Assembly (NCBI GenBank): GCA_023418095.1
Contig: JAEZDL010000176.1
Span: 1-26,593, forward strand
Source of the DNA: Bacteroidota bacterium
Lineage (GTDB): Bacteria; Bacteroidota; Bacteroidia; Flavobacteriales_F; PHOS-HE28
Length of the DNA stretch: 26,593 nucleotides
Direction of reading: 5' to 3'
The position numbers and the translations under genes are program-made. Below the pieces are notes generated by a model. That model worked only from the letters and a program-made list of their open reading frames with translations, had not been told where the DNA came from and ran no database searches. Of the stretch, positions 6,780 through 14,198 are shown piece after piece (position 1 is the stretch's first letter; every line of letters begins with the position of its first letter).

Positions 6780-7313
6780 ATGAGAAATACAGTGGAAGAT
6801 CCCTTTCGGATCAAAGGATGGGGGATCGATGCCGATCCCGAGAACGATCCGACCTATCCGATCAAGCAGCGCACGAATGCGGAACATGAAGGCTACAGCT
6901 GGGAACGGCCGGTGCAGCAGCCGGTGGAACAGGAGGTGTTGCATTCGATCGAACGTCCCAATGTGAGCGCCGTTTTCGGTACCTCAAAACCGCCGCGCGG
7001 ACTTAGCGGAATGATCCGTCGCATCGCCTTCAAGTCCAGTGAATCAAGCTACGGTCATTGGCTGCCATTGCTGATCGCCGATCGCGTGGATGTTGTTGAA
7101 GGTGTGATCGAGGATCTGTCGAAAGGCAGGGTGCCGAACATTTTCGCTGAAAAAGGTTACGGTGCTTCGTGGCAACATGATCGGAAGACCGTGATCACGT
7201 CCGTGGCCGCCACGGTGATCATCACTGCGGCGATCGTCGGGTATTTTGCTTCTCGCGGATCAGGGCATCGCGATCGCAGATCAAGACACCCGCGATCGGG
7301 AGCAGCGCTCTGA
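6780..7313 (+). CDS. Unknown protein with C-terminal membrane anchor
   Basis: 177 aa from MRNTVEDPFRIKGWGIDADP. An alternative GTG start at 6762 would overlap the dehydrogenase stop. The soluble N-terminal part is polar and Pro-rich (DPENDPTYPIKQRTNAEHEG, then a region with RPVQQPVEQEVLHSIERP). Around 87-126 lies a more ordered segment, with SYGHWLPLLIADRVDVVEGVIEDL. A single transmembrane helix follows (about 141-160, TSVAATVIITAAIVGYFA), and a short basic tail ends the protein. This suggests a tail-anchored, cytoplasm-facing protein. I do not recognise the family. The tight spacing places it in the DUF892/dehydrogenase operon, so it may position those products at the membrane (speculative). 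Confidence 0.75.
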   Translation: MRNTVEDPFRIKGWGIDADPENDPTYPIKQRTNAEHEGYSWERPVQQPVEQEVLHSIERPNVSAVFGTSKPPRGLSGMIRRIAFKSSESSYGHWLPLLIADRVDVVEGVIEDLSKGRVPNIFAEKGYGASWQHDRKTVITSVAATVIITAAIVGYFASRGSGHRDRRSRHPRSGAAL

Positions 7314-7332
7314 AGTGTCTGTCATGAAGTGA

Positions 7333-7361
7333 AAAAGGCGGGATCGTTCATCCCGCCTTTT
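7333..7361. terminator. Bidirectional terminator
   Basis: Perfect 12-bp stem AAAAGGCGGGAT / ATCCCGCCTTTT with loop CGTTC, lying between convergent genes. The plus strand ends in four T and the minus strand likewise. The stop codon of the minus-strand flavoprotein (TCA, 7348-7350) lies in the loop and descending arm. Confidence 0.9.
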
Positions 7362-8283
7362 CGCGTTCGCGCCGGGATCCGGGTAACCAGTGCCCGGCTC
7401 GTTGCATTTCCTGCACGATGTTCAACGCGGCCTTCACCCCATCGGCTGAAGCCACGGCGACCATGTTCGGATCGGCTGCCGCATCACCGGCTACATACAA
7501 TCCATCGATCCCGGTGCGCTGCCGTTTGTCCGTGTAGATCGCACCGGACCGGGTCACGCGGCACCCTAGTTCCGTGGCGATCGTACATTGTTGTGATGAT
7601 GCCGGATCGAAGAAGATCCCGCTGCGTGCGATCACCTGGCCATCGCTCAGTTCGATGTTCTCCACCTGTCCTCGTACGCCTGTCACACGTGCGATCCGCT
7701 GCGTGAATACGGGGATCTCGGCTTCATCAGCCTTGCTGCGATCCTCACGTGAAATGCGATCTCCGTTCGTGAACACCATCACGTCGCTGCTCCAGGTGAG
7801 CAGTCCGCGCGCGATCGGTACGGCTTTCTTCGCTGATGCGATCACGGCCAATGGCCGGTCACGCATTTCCCAACCGTCACAGAAAGGGCAGTGAAAAACG
7901 CTCTGACCATAGAATCGATCCAGCCCTTCAACATCGGGTAGCCGATCATGCAGGCCTGTTGCCACCACCACACGATCGGCCTTCTTCCTTCCGCCATCTT
8001 CAAGATGGACAATGAATCCAGGGTCCATCGGCTGCAATCGTACCACTGTTCCTATCAGCATTTCCACACCAACGGCCAGCACTTCCGCATGGGCCAGTTT
8101 GCGGAATTCGATCGGCTTCACATCATGCCGTGTGATGAAGCCATGGATGCCATGCGTGCGAATATTCCTTGGCGTCGCCTTATCGATCAACAGTACTTTC
8201 AACCGGCCACGGCCCAGGATGAGGGCCGCGCTCGATCCGGCAGGCCCGCCACCCACCACGATCACATCATAATGTTCGATCAT
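7348..8283 (-). CDS. Thioredoxin-reductase-like FAD/NAD(P) disulfide oxidoreductase
   Basis: 311 aa from MIEHYDVIVV; the frame is open seven codons further upstream. The N-terminal FAD-binding motif GGGPAG is at 11-16. VVVATGLHDRLPDVEG (106-120) is the second dinucleotide landmark. The redox-active pair sits in HCPFCDGWE (Cys132 and Cys135). YVAGDAAADPNMVAVASADG near the C-terminus is the FAD-ribityl motif. The CPFC centre, in place of the CATC/CAVC of canonical thioredoxin reductases, places it in the TrxR-like group with CP[FY]C-[DH]G-[WH]E centres. That group includes small dithiol oxidases, so thioredoxin may not be its partner. No thioredoxin gene is adjacent. It is the only gene between two terminators. 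Confidence 0.92.
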   Translation of the reverse strand: MIEHYDVIVVGGGPAGSSAALILGRGRLKVLLIDKATPRNIRTHGIHGFITRHDVKPIEFRKLAHAEVLAVGVEMLIGTVVRLQPMDPGFIVHLEDGGRKKADRVVVATGLHDRLPDVEGLDRFYGQSVFHCPFCDGWEMRDRPLAVIASAKKAVPIARGLLTWSSDVMVFTNGDRISREDRSKADEAEIPVFTQRIARVTGVRGQVENIELSDGQVIARSGIFFDPASSQQCTIATELGCRVTRSGAIYTDKRQRTGIDGLYVAGDAAADPNMVAVASADGVKAALNIVQEMQRAGHWLPGSRREREKAG

Positions 8284-8310
8284 ATTTTTCCTTCGTGCTA
8301 TCAAGATACG

Positions 8311-8342
8311 TGAAAGCCCCGCCGTAAGGGCGGGGCTTCACG
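8311..8342 (-). terminator. Terminator of the LTxxQ gene
   Basis: Inverted repeat GTGAAAGCCCCGCC / GGCGGGGCTTCAC around a GTAAG loop, with one unpaired A. It lies 34 bp beyond the stop of the minus-strand gene ending at 8376 and just upstream of the flavoprotein start. It could also shield that gene from read-through. Confidence 0.7.
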
Positions 8343-8375
8343 CCAAACGGAGGTTGCAGAACAACCTCACCAAAC

Positions 8376-9026
8376 CTAGCGGTCCATATCGGTATTGCTG
8401 TCGCCACGGCTGGAGTCCTGGTCCTGGCACCACTCCTTGTAGCGATCGAATTGTGCGGTCGTAAGAACGGTTCTCAATTCTCGTTCCATGGCCTCCTTGT
8501 GCGTATCATCATAACCCAGCTGATCGGAATCCCGGCCGGTGGTCGTGGTACCGTGCTTATCCGTGCCGGTTCGGCCGGTGGTGGTCGTGGTGGTGCCCTC
8601 AGTGGAATTCCTGCCAGTTGTGTTCGTCATGCGATCATCGCTACCAGTGGTCGCATTCCGGTCCGAACCGGTTGTACCGGTGGTGCCCTGGTCCCGATCT
8701 GTTCCGCTGCCCATGGAACGATCGGTGTCCTTCGGGGTCGCGCTGTCTTCACTGGTGCCACGCATGGTATTCTCAGTTCCCCGATCGGTGTTCATTGCAG
8801 CATAGCGCTTTTGGATCTCCTCCACGCGCGTGATCTGGTCCTGGTTCAGGCCAAGCGTATTCCAGGTCTTCTCATCAGCCTGCGCCAGGCAATGTTCATC
8901 GCCCGTCACAACCGTGGTGGATGTGTGCGTGGTGGTCGTAGCTGTGCTTTTTGTTCCGGTTGCCTCCTGTGCGTATGCGGCAGTGCCGAACGCTGCGAGG
9001 GTGAGGGTGATCGCGATCTTGTTCAT
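8376..9026 (-). CDS. Secreted LTxxQ (Spy/CpxP-like) protein with Thr/Gly/Asp-rich insertion
   Basis: 216 aa with a clear signal peptide (MNKIAITLTLAAFGTAAYAQ, cleavage after AYA), so it is periplasmic or exported. The mature protein has two short helical elements: LGLNQDQITRVEEIQKRYAAMN, and near the end EAMERELRTVLTTAQFDRYKEW. These resemble the LTxxQ repeats of Spy/CpxP chaperones (LxLTxxQ and LTxxQxxxW). Between them lies a low-complexity stretch of about 85 residues of Thr, Gly, Ser, Asp and Arg. A paralogue without this internal insertion lies at 9906-10460. The start is set at the signal peptide; the upstream frame (to 9095) is in the probable promoter. Function by analogy: envelope-stress sensing or chaperoning (inference). 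Confidence 0.78.
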   Translation of the reverse strand: MNKIAITLTLAAFGTAAYAQEATGTKSTATTTTHTSTTVVTGDEHCLAQADEKTWNTLGLNQDQITRVEEIQKRYAAMNTDRGTENTMRGTSEDSATPKDTDRSMGSGTDRDQGTTGTTGSDRNATTGSDDRMTNTTGRNSTEGTTTTTTGRTGTDKHGTTTTGRDSDQLGYDDTHKEAMERELRTVLTTAQFDRYKEWCQDQDSSRGDSNTDMDR

Positions 9027-9221
9027 GATCTTGTTGTGTGTTGAATGGATGATCTTGCCTCGCGGCGACGCCGACCATACCAACCTACGTTCCATCCCAC
9101 TTCAGATCAGGCAATACATTGATCCTCCGCATGCACCGATCGATCTTGATGTTGATCACAAAGAGCGATGCGGAACGATCGCTACGATCACTTCCCCGGA
9201 ATGTGGAATTGCGAACTACGT

Positions 9222-9581
9222 TCACTTGAACGCGGTAAGAAAGAGACTGATGGTATAACTGGGGCGTTCCAGACCTTCTTCCTGGACCGAGCGCGCGATC
9301 AGTTGAGTGAACAACCCCGTTGGCTGGTGGAATACGGCGATCACGTTCAAGCCTCGCGATCGATATGGGACATGGACCGTCTCTGAAGCTGTTGGCGGTT
9401 CCATTTCAAGCAATAAGGTCGCCTGCTTGAACAGGTCCATCATCCTGTCATCGAAATCCTGCCGCAACTCACGCACGATCGAAGGCACGTTGGGATCATC
9501 GAGCAGCGGGGAATAATTCGCTATCATGCATGTCGGATCCCCATTCGCATGCCATTCGATCGGCACATGATCGTGTGCCAT
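9222..9581 (-). CDS. Hypothetical protein
   Basis: 119 aa from MAHDHVPIEWHANGDPTCM. It has normal globular composition: an N-terminal loop region, a helix (SIVRELRQDFDDRMMDLFKQ), and an alternating hydrophobic segment (LNVIAVFHQPTGLFTQLIAR) suggesting a mixed alpha/beta fold. There is no signal peptide or membrane helix. I do not recognise the family. Its start codon lies only 2 bp from the start of the divergent gene at 9584, leaving no room for promoters between them, so one of the two starts may be further inside. Confidence 0.55.
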   Translation of the reverse strand: MAHDHVPIEWHANGDPTCMIANYSPLLDDPNVPSIVRELRQDFDDRMMDLFKQATLLLEMEPPTASETVHVPYRSRGLNVIAVFHQPTGLFTQLIARSVQEEGLERPSYTISLFLTAFK

Positions 9582-9583
9582 GA

Positions 9584-9895
9584 ATGAAAAGAACGGACAT
9601 GGAAGAGCGTGATGATAAGGTGAAGGATATGACATCCAAGGCATCGGAACAGCGAACGAATACGGCCACTTCGCAAGGAGATCTGCCGGAACCCCGGCTT
9701 AAAAAGGAGGATCTGCCGGAAGCCGATCGCCATCGTTTCAAGGACGGGGTGTATTCCGGATCGGGTACAGGTGCGGGCCCGGGCGGTTCAACCGATACCG
9801 GTGGTGCGGACACCACCTCCATGGAAGATCGTGCAAGGCTCGGTACGACCGATCGCACGCAGGCAAGTGAACAAAACCCTCCGACAGATGAATGA
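9584..9895 (+). CDS. Small charged disordered protein
   Basis: 103 aa beginning MKRTDMEERDDKVKDM; the internal Met at 9599 is an alternative. The first half is charged and helix-prone, with DLPEPRLKKEDLPEADRHRF containing a DLPE repeat. The second half is Gly/Thr/Asp-rich (SGSGTGAGPGGSTDTGGADT). There is no export signal. The LTxxQ gene starts 10 bp later (or overlaps, if its upstream Met is used), so the two are probably co-transcribed. No known family. Confidence 0.6.
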   Translation: MKRTDMEERDDKVKDMTSKASEQRTNTATSQGDLPEPRLKKEDLPEADRHRFKDGVYSGSGTGAGPGGSTDTGGADTTSMEDRARLGTTDRTQASEQNPPTDE

Positions 9896-9905
9896 GATAA
9901 GACGA

Positions 9906-10460
9906 ATGAAGACCGGCCTTCTGGCCTTGGTCATGCTGGGGTCCATGCATGCTGCAGCACAGCAGACCACCACCACAGGTTGGATGATCTACAGCGATAC
10001 GGTCGCGAATGATCTCGACCTGTCACCGGAGCAGCAACGCCAGATGCAGGATTGGAACACTCGCTATCAACTGGAGTATGACCGGCTCGGTAACGATGGT
10101 GTTCAACATAAGGATCTGGCACCGCTCACTGAGCGCCGGAACAATGAACTGAGAGGGATCCTCAGCGAAGAACAGTACGAGCGATGGAACACGATGGACA
10201 TGAACCGGCCCGATCGGCGAACGCTTACGACAGGCGGAGCACCAGGACCCGAAATGAGGAGGGAGCCGCCGCCAGGGCAGCAGCCCGATATCCTCGATGA
10301 ACGGAACAGGGCGAATAGTGGCGCAGGAAAAACCCGCGTTCCGCAAACGGGCAGTGATGCCGATCGGTCATTGGGCCCAGATGGTGGCACGGGGACCACG
10401 GGCACCGGCTCCGCCACCGATGGCGGTAACAGGAACACGGTTACACCTCCGACCCCTTGA
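9906..10460 (+). CDS. Secreted LTxxQ (Spy/CpxP-like) protein with low-complexity tail
   Basis: 184 aa from MKTGLLALVMLGSMHAAAQ, a signal peptide with AAA-Q cleavage. An alternative ATG six codons upstream (9888) overlaps the previous stop codon. The mature part has LDLSPEQQRQMQDWNTRY and, about 45 residues on, LRGILSEEQYERWNTMD. These are the paired LTxxQ-like motifs of Spy/CpxP proteins. The last 80 residues are Pro/Gly/Thr/Asp-rich (GPDGGTGTTGTGSATDGG). It shares the two-motif plan with the 8376-9026 protein, where the low-complexity part sits between the motifs instead. Likely periplasmic, with an envelope-stress role by analogy only. A hairpin follows directly. Confidence 0.78.
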   Translation: MKTGLLALVMLGSMHAAAQQTTTTGWMIYSDTVANDLDLSPEQQRQMQDWNTRYQLEYDRLGNDGVQHKDLAPLTERRNNELRGILSEEQYERWNTMDMNRPDRRTLTTGGAPGPEMRREPPPGQQPDILDERNRANSGAGKTRVPQTGSDADRSLGPDGGTGTTGTGSATDGGNRNTVTPPTP

Positions 10461-10461
10461 T

Positions 10462-10486
10462 CGGGCGGATCATTGGGATCCGCCCG
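10462..10486. terminator. Bidirectional hairpin terminator
   Basis: Perfect 10-bp stem CGGGCGGATC / GATCCGCCCG with loop ATTGG. It starts 2 bp after the plus-strand stop and contains the minus-strand lipoprotein stop (TCA, 10470-10472). T tracts are weak on both sides. Confidence 0.7.
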
Positions 10487-10721
10487 TACTGTTACCGGTA
10501 GGGCCCACCTGATCATTGGTCGTGGGCGTGGTATTCACTCCGGCGGTGTCACCCGGGGGGGTTGTTCCTGTGGAACTGCTTTGGTCGCGTTCGAACGAAG
10601 TGCCCACCGAGGAATTCGTTCCTTCCGTGGTGCCTTCGTTCTTGTCCTCGCCAGTGGCGCATCCAAAGAAGAGAAAGGCTGAGACTATCAAGTAATTGAG
10701 TGGTCTTTTTTTCATGTTCAT
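10470..10721 (-). CDS. Small lipoprotein with Thr/Gly-rich tail
   Basis: 83 aa from MNMKKRPLNYLIVSAFLFFGCATGEDKN; an internal Met two codons later is an alternative start. It has a basic N-terminus, a hydrophobic stretch and a lipobox-like LFFGC, so Cys21 should be acylated and the mature protein attached to a membrane. The remaining 60 or so residues are Thr, Ser, Gly and Asn with no hydrophobic core (SSVGTSFERDQSSSTGTTPP). It lies 22 bp after the stop of the FAD/Rieske gene on the same strand and is probably co-transcribed. Role unknown. Confidence 0.72.
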   Translation of the reverse strand: MNMKKRPLNYLIVSAFLFFGCATGEDKNEGTTEGTNSSVGTSFERDQSSSTGTTPPGDTAGVNTTPTTNDQVGPTGNSTGGSQ

Positions 10722-10743
10722 CTTGGTTGATCGATCGTGATCC

Positions 10744-12270
10744 TCAGTGTTCCTTCTTATGTGGCCGTACCTGTTCAAGGTCACGGGTCGCAGGTGCGGT
10801 AAGTGCGGTGCCATCGATCCCGAATCTCGATCCGTGACACGGGCAATCCCAGGATAGTTCGGCATTGTTCCACTTCACGGTGCATTTCGCATGTGTGCAG
10901 ATGGGGTCCACCACGTGCAATCCACCGTTCCTATCGCGATGGACGGCGAGCTGATCACCTTCGTACTTCACCAGCTTTCCTTCCCCGGGCCCGATCTCCT
11001 CGATCTCCTTCACTTTCTCCGCTAGGAAAGGTTTGGAGAACATGTGGCCGATCACATCGGCGTTCTCCTTCACGAAATCAGTGAAACCAGCGATCGGGCT
11101 GATGCGCTTGGGATCGAAGAGATCGATATAGGCGCTCTTGCCTTTTTCGATCTTCTCACGGAACGCGATCGCCGAGAGCGTGCCCAGTGTGATGCCGTTA
11201 CCGCTGAAGCCGGTTGCGACCATCACACGCTCATCATGGCCTGGCAGCGTGCCGATGTAAGGCAGGCCATCCGTGGTCTCGAAGTACTGCGATGACCATT
11301 GATGAGTGACCTGGCGGATGTTGAAATACTTATCCAGATGTTGCCGTAGCTCCGTGAATTTTGAAAGATGATCATCCTCATGTCCGGTCTTGTGATCCTT
11401 GCCTCCGGCGATCAGGTAGTTCCGCCCATCGATCTGTTGGGTCCGATAATAATGGTAGGGATCCTCCATGTCGTAGACGAGCCCATCCGGGTACCGATCA
11501 TCACTCAGCTCTGCGGCCATAACATAACTGCGGTATGGGGCGCAACGGAAGTGCAGCAGGTTGATGCCTGGCGGGATATGGGTCGCATAGATGAAACGAT
11601 CGCAACGGAACTCACCGAGCGATGTCTTCACCAGCAATGGATCCTTGTCATCCACGGTATGCACGCGGCAGTTCGGAACGAATTGGCCGCCGAGCTTTTG
11701 GAATTCCTGCACCAGCGCCCGGATGTAGCGTGTTGGATGCATTTGCGCCTGGGCCTTGATCTGCATCACCTTCTCGAATTTCCGATCGATGGGTGCGCGA
11801 TCGCTCCATTCCACATCCACACCCACTTCGCTGCTCGCCCGGTAAATATCCTCGAGTTCATCGGTCTGCTTCCGATCGGAACTGCACAGGTATCCTTCCT
11901 TCCATGCATGTCCACAATCGATCCCATATTGCCGGACGTTCTCGGCGACCAGTTGCAACGCTGATCTTAGCCCACGAGCGACGAGTTGAGCGGCTTCTTT
12001 CCCAAAGTTGGAAATGATCTCAGGAAACGTATGATCGAGAATGGTATTTAAATGCGCCGTGGTGCCGCCGGTCGTTCCGAAGCCGATGTCATGGGCTTCC
12101 ATCAACAGGCATTTCCGGCCTGCCCTGGCCAGTTCAAGGGCAGTTGTGCAGCCTGTGATGCCTGCACCGGCGATGATCACGTCGTAATGCGTAATGGTTC
12201 CGCTTTGTGCATTGTTCGACGATCTGTCTTCCTCCTGCCAGAGGCTTTTCAAACTACCGTCTCGTTCCAT
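10744..12270 (-). CDS. FAD-dependent oxidoreductase with C-terminal Rieske [2Fe-2S] domain
   Basis: 508 aa. The N-terminal DAO-type flavoprotein domain (about 27-400) has DVIIAGAGITGCTTALELA (FAD-binding GxGxxG), GTTGGTTAHLN, and VMVATGFSGNGITLGTLSA near the end of the FAD fold. A C-terminal Rieske domain of about 90 residues follows. Its iron-sulfur ligands are C458 and H460 (CTHAKC) and C476 and H479 (CPCHGSRF). C463 and C478 match the extra disulfide pair of bc1-type Rieske proteins. No signal peptide is seen, so it is cytoplasmic. Such fusions are common but their substrates are unproven; amine or amino-acid oxidation is the usual guess from the DAO domain. The start at MERDGSLKSLW sits 218 bp from the divergent YtxH gene. 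Confidence 0.92.
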   Translation of the reverse strand: MERDGSLKSLWQEEDRSSNNAQSGTITHYDVIIAGAGITGCTTALELARAGRKCLLMEAHDIGFGTTGGTTAHLNTILDHTFPEIISNFGKEAAQLVARGLRSALQLVAENVRQYGIDCGHAWKEGYLCSSDRKQTDELEDIYRASSEVGVDVEWSDRAPIDRKFEKVMQIKAQAQMHPTRYIRALVQEFQKLGGQFVPNCRVHTVDDKDPLLVKTSLGEFRCDRFIYATHIPPGINLLHFRCAPYRSYVMAAELSDDRYPDGLVYDMEDPYHYYRTQQIDGRNYLIAGGKDHKTGHEDDHLSKFTELRQHLDKYFNIRQVTHQWSSQYFETTDGLPYIGTLPGHDERVMVATGFSGNGITLGTLSAIAFREKIEKGKSAYIDLFDPKRISPIAGFTDFVKENADVIGHMFSKPFLAEKVKEIEEIGPGEGKLVKYEGDQLAVHRDRNGGLHVVDPICTHAKCTVKWNNAELSWDCPCHGSRFGIDGTALTAPATRDLEQVRPHKKEH

Positions 12271-12487
12271 CCTATTACGTTAAGTATGATCAAGAAAAAT
12301 GTCATAGTGGCACCGATCCCCCGATCTTGGGGAATGGGGCGCACGCTTTTGTGATCGGGGAAAGGTCGGTGGGCGGTTCCTGCCAATGAATGTCCATGCT
12401 GGGCCTTGGTGTTCCTGTCACGCCCGGGATATTGGCACGCGCTATGCCGGATCGTGGACGTTCAATCAAACAACAATTTTTTCGATC

Positions 12488-12832
12488 ATGTCCACCAAAG
12501 GGAACCTCACATTGTTCTTATCCTCATTGGCAGCTGGCGCTGCACTTGGCCTTCTTCTGGCCCCGAACTCCGGTCGCGAGACCCGTCGCAACCTGATCCG
12601 CCGTGGCGAAGCGATGCGCGACAAGCTTTCCGATCTGTATGAGGAGGGCACGCAGTACATGAGCCGTGGCCGCGAGCAGTTCGCCGATGTGGCCGACCGT
12701 GCGAAGGACGCCGTGAAGAACACCGCCGGATCGATGAGCGGGAACAATTCCGGATCGTCGGCCAACACCGGTTCAAGCCGTACGACCGCTTCCACCGCGA
12801 ACGGCGGATCACGTACAGGAGCCAATTCCTGA
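12488..12832 (+). CDS. YtxH domain-containing protein
   Basis: 114 aa from MSTKGNLTLFLSS. A single hydrophobic helix with small residues (SLAAGAALGLLLAPNSG) leads into SGRETRRNLIRRGEAMRDKL, the typical YtxH pattern of LLAPxSGxETR. A helical, charged segment (YMSRGREQFADVADRAKDAVKN) and a Ser/Gly/Thr/Asn-rich tail follow. Family members are membrane-associated stress proteins of unresolved function. The frame extends upstream to 12386, but that part is Cys/Trp-rich and unlike the family, so the internal Met is used. A hairpin with a T run follows. Confidence 0.88.
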   Translation: MSTKGNLTLFLSSLAAGAALGLLLAPNSGRETRRNLIRRGEAMRDKLSDLYEEGTQYMSRGREQFADVADRAKDAVKNTAGSMSGNNSGSSANTGSSRTTASTANGGSRTGANS

Positions 12833-12852
12833 TATCACGAACACCAATTGCA

Positions 12853-12896
12853 GCGCATGTCCGAGGGTAACCTCGGACAGCGCGCCGCATTTTTTT
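12853..12896 (+). terminator. Rho-independent terminator after YtxH gene
   Basis: Perfect 9-bp stem TGTCCGAGG / CCTCGGACA with a GTAA loop (12858-12879), extendable by GCGC/GCGC (12853-12856 and 12880-12883) around one bulged A. Seven T follow at 12890-12896. The next gene starts 9 bp further on, so its transcription would need read-through or a promoter inside this element. Confidence 0.82.
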
Positions 12897-12904
12897 CAAT
12901 AAGG

Positions 12905-13099
12905 ATGTACGATCGTTCAAAGGAGATCAGGCAGGTAACCGAGCGGATACATGCGGTTCAAGGTGAGATGGAGAGACTTGTGGACCGGTTGCTCGAGAAG
13001 CAGATGATCGATGTGCACATGGCCGCCGATCTGTTGGGCTCGCCTCTCAAAGTGTTACGTACATCGCCGAAACAAGGTCATCCCGATCATGCGAATTAA
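12905..13099 (+). CDS. Small coiled-coil protein
   Basis: 64 aa from MYDRSKEIRQVTERIHAVQG. Residues 3-40 form one amphipathic helix with heptad-like hydrophobics (IRQVTERIHAVQGEMERLV), so a short coiled coil is likely. The second half contains VHMAADLLGSPLKVLRTSP, which could be a helix-turn-helix-like element, but the evidence is weak. The end overlaps the start of the cupredoxin gene (13089) by 11 bp. The frame upstream of 12905 runs through the terminator and is not coding. Function unknown. Confidence 0.6.
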   Translation: MYDRSKEIRQVTERIHAVQGEMERLVDRLLEKQMIDVHMAADLLGSPLKVLRTSPKQGHPDHAN

Positions 13100-13700
13100 T
13101 ACACTCATCATCACGCTATCTGTCTGCACCGGCACATTTGCCCAGACGACCCATGAATTGCACATGACCGGCGAGGCATTCATGCCAGATACGCTCTATA
13201 TGCTCCCGGGTGACAGTGTCCATCTTGTCTTCGATACGCTGGGCCACTCCATGGTGCAGGTACCCGAAGAGTCCTGGGAGCAGGAGATCCCCACACCGTT
13301 GATCGGTTTCTCCATGGGGTTCGGAACACCAAATCCAGGAGATTTCCACACGTTCGTCATGGATTCGACCGGTACTTTCCATTACCTCTGTGAACAACAT
13401 CCGAGCGAAAAGGGAGTGCTCATGGTGGGCGAGGAATTCACTGCGATAGGTGAGTACAACACATTGCCTGATGTTCGTGTTCACCCGCAGCCCGCGTCGG
13501 ATCGGCTTTTCATCACCACTACATTGGATCACGCCATTGTGCGGTTGAGTGATGACCAAGGCAGGCCGTTGCGCAACTACAAGGCAACACGGAACGGTGG
13601 CTTCGATGTTTCCGATGTTCCACCTGGCATGTATATCATCACGTTGCTTTCTTCGGATGGCGCGCCGGTTTCGCGCGGCAAGGCACTTATTTCCCGTTAG
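13089..13700 (+). CDS. Secreted cupredoxin-like copper protein with T9SS sorting domain
   Basis: 203 aa. A signal peptide (MRINTLIITLSVCTGTFAQ) is followed by a plastocyanin-like domain (about 20-115). Type 1 copper ligands are visible: His53 (LGHSM), then Cys101, His104 and Met112 in YLCEQHPSEKGVLM, the usual C-x2-H-x(n)-M order near the C-terminal end of the fold. A C-terminal sorting domain of T9SS type A follows (about 128-203): VRVHPQPASDRLFI, PLRNYKATRNGGFDVSDVPPG and MYIITLLSSDG, ending KALISR. The protein should therefore be exported by Sec and then secreted or surface-attached through the outer-membrane T9SS. Electron transfer or copper binding at the cell surface is the likely role. 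Confidence 0.9.
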   Translation: MRINTLIITLSVCTGTFAQTTHELHMTGEAFMPDTLYMLPGDSVHLVFDTLGHSMVQVPEESWEQEIPTPLIGFSMGFGTPNPGDFHTFVMDSTGTFHYLCEQHPSEKGVLMVGEEFTAIGEYNTLPDVRVHPQPASDRLFITTTLDHAIVRLSDDQGRPLRNYKATRNGGFDVSDVPPGMYIITLLSSDGAPVSRGKALISR

Positions 13701-13706
13701 AGGAAC

Positions 13707-13907
13707 ATGTCCCGTAAGAAGACACCGCATCCGGCAGATCACCGCAAGGTGCATGCTCCAACGGATCTGAGGTCCTTGCAATTGAGGTTGTCCCATACCG
13801 ACCAGCCGCCGCAGCGCATGCGGCAGAACAGACTTTCGCTTATCGATCCTGAAGATCTGCGCGATCGTAACGGTGATCGAACATTCGAACAGCAGCACGG
13901 AAAGTGA
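13707..13907 (+). CDS. Small basic hydrophilic protein
   Basis: 66 aa starting MSRKKTPHPADHRKVHAPTD, six bp after the cupredoxin stop, with AGAGGAAC just before the ATG as a possible ribosome-binding site. It is rich in Arg, His, Gln, Asp and Pro, with one short leucine-containing segment (LRSLQLRLSH). It has no signal peptide and no known motif. The spacing suggests co-transcription with the cupredoxin gene, but the product should stay in the cytoplasm. It could be nucleic-acid binding by charge alone (inference). Confidence 0.55.
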   Translation: MSRKKTPHPADHRKVHAPTDLRSLQLRLSHTDQPPQRMRQNRLSLIDPEDLRDRNGDRTFEQQHGK

Positions 13908-13911
13908 TCGG

Positions 13912-14121
13912 TCAGGAACGCTCTTCCGTCCGCCGATCTACATTGGAGCCACCATCACGTGTACCGCCCATTCCCTTGCCCGGCCGGCCTTTGTCGTTGA
14001 GTTGATCTTCGGGCATCCCTGCTGCGATCTCGCGGCCCTGTCCAAGACCACCACCGCTGGTCGAACGTTCGCTGCCTTGTTCCTTGATCGTCTTCTTATC
14101 GCTACTATCCTGCTTTTCCAT
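13912..14121 (-). CDS. Small disordered Gly/charged protein
   Basis: 69 aa: MEKQDSSDKKTIKEQGSERS followed by GGGLGQGREIAAGMPEDQLN and a Gly/Arg/Asp/Asn-rich end. It is entirely hydrophilic and has no core. It ends 4 bp from the convergent 66-aa gene and starts 77 bp from the divergent 14199 gene. It is of the same compositional class as the proteins at 3214-3696 and 14607-14834. The AAGMPEDQLN segment resembles parts of other small Bacteroidota stress-type proteins, but I cannot name a family. Confidence 0.55.
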   Translation of the reverse strand: MEKQDSSDKKTIKEQGSERSTSGGGLGQGREIAAGMPEDQLNDKGRPGKGMGGTRDGGSNVDRRTEERS

Positions 14122-14198
14122 GGTCGTTGTAATGGAATCGCGATGGGCAAAACGGATGCCTGTTCAGGATCGGAATGTGATCTGCGTATGGATCGCAC

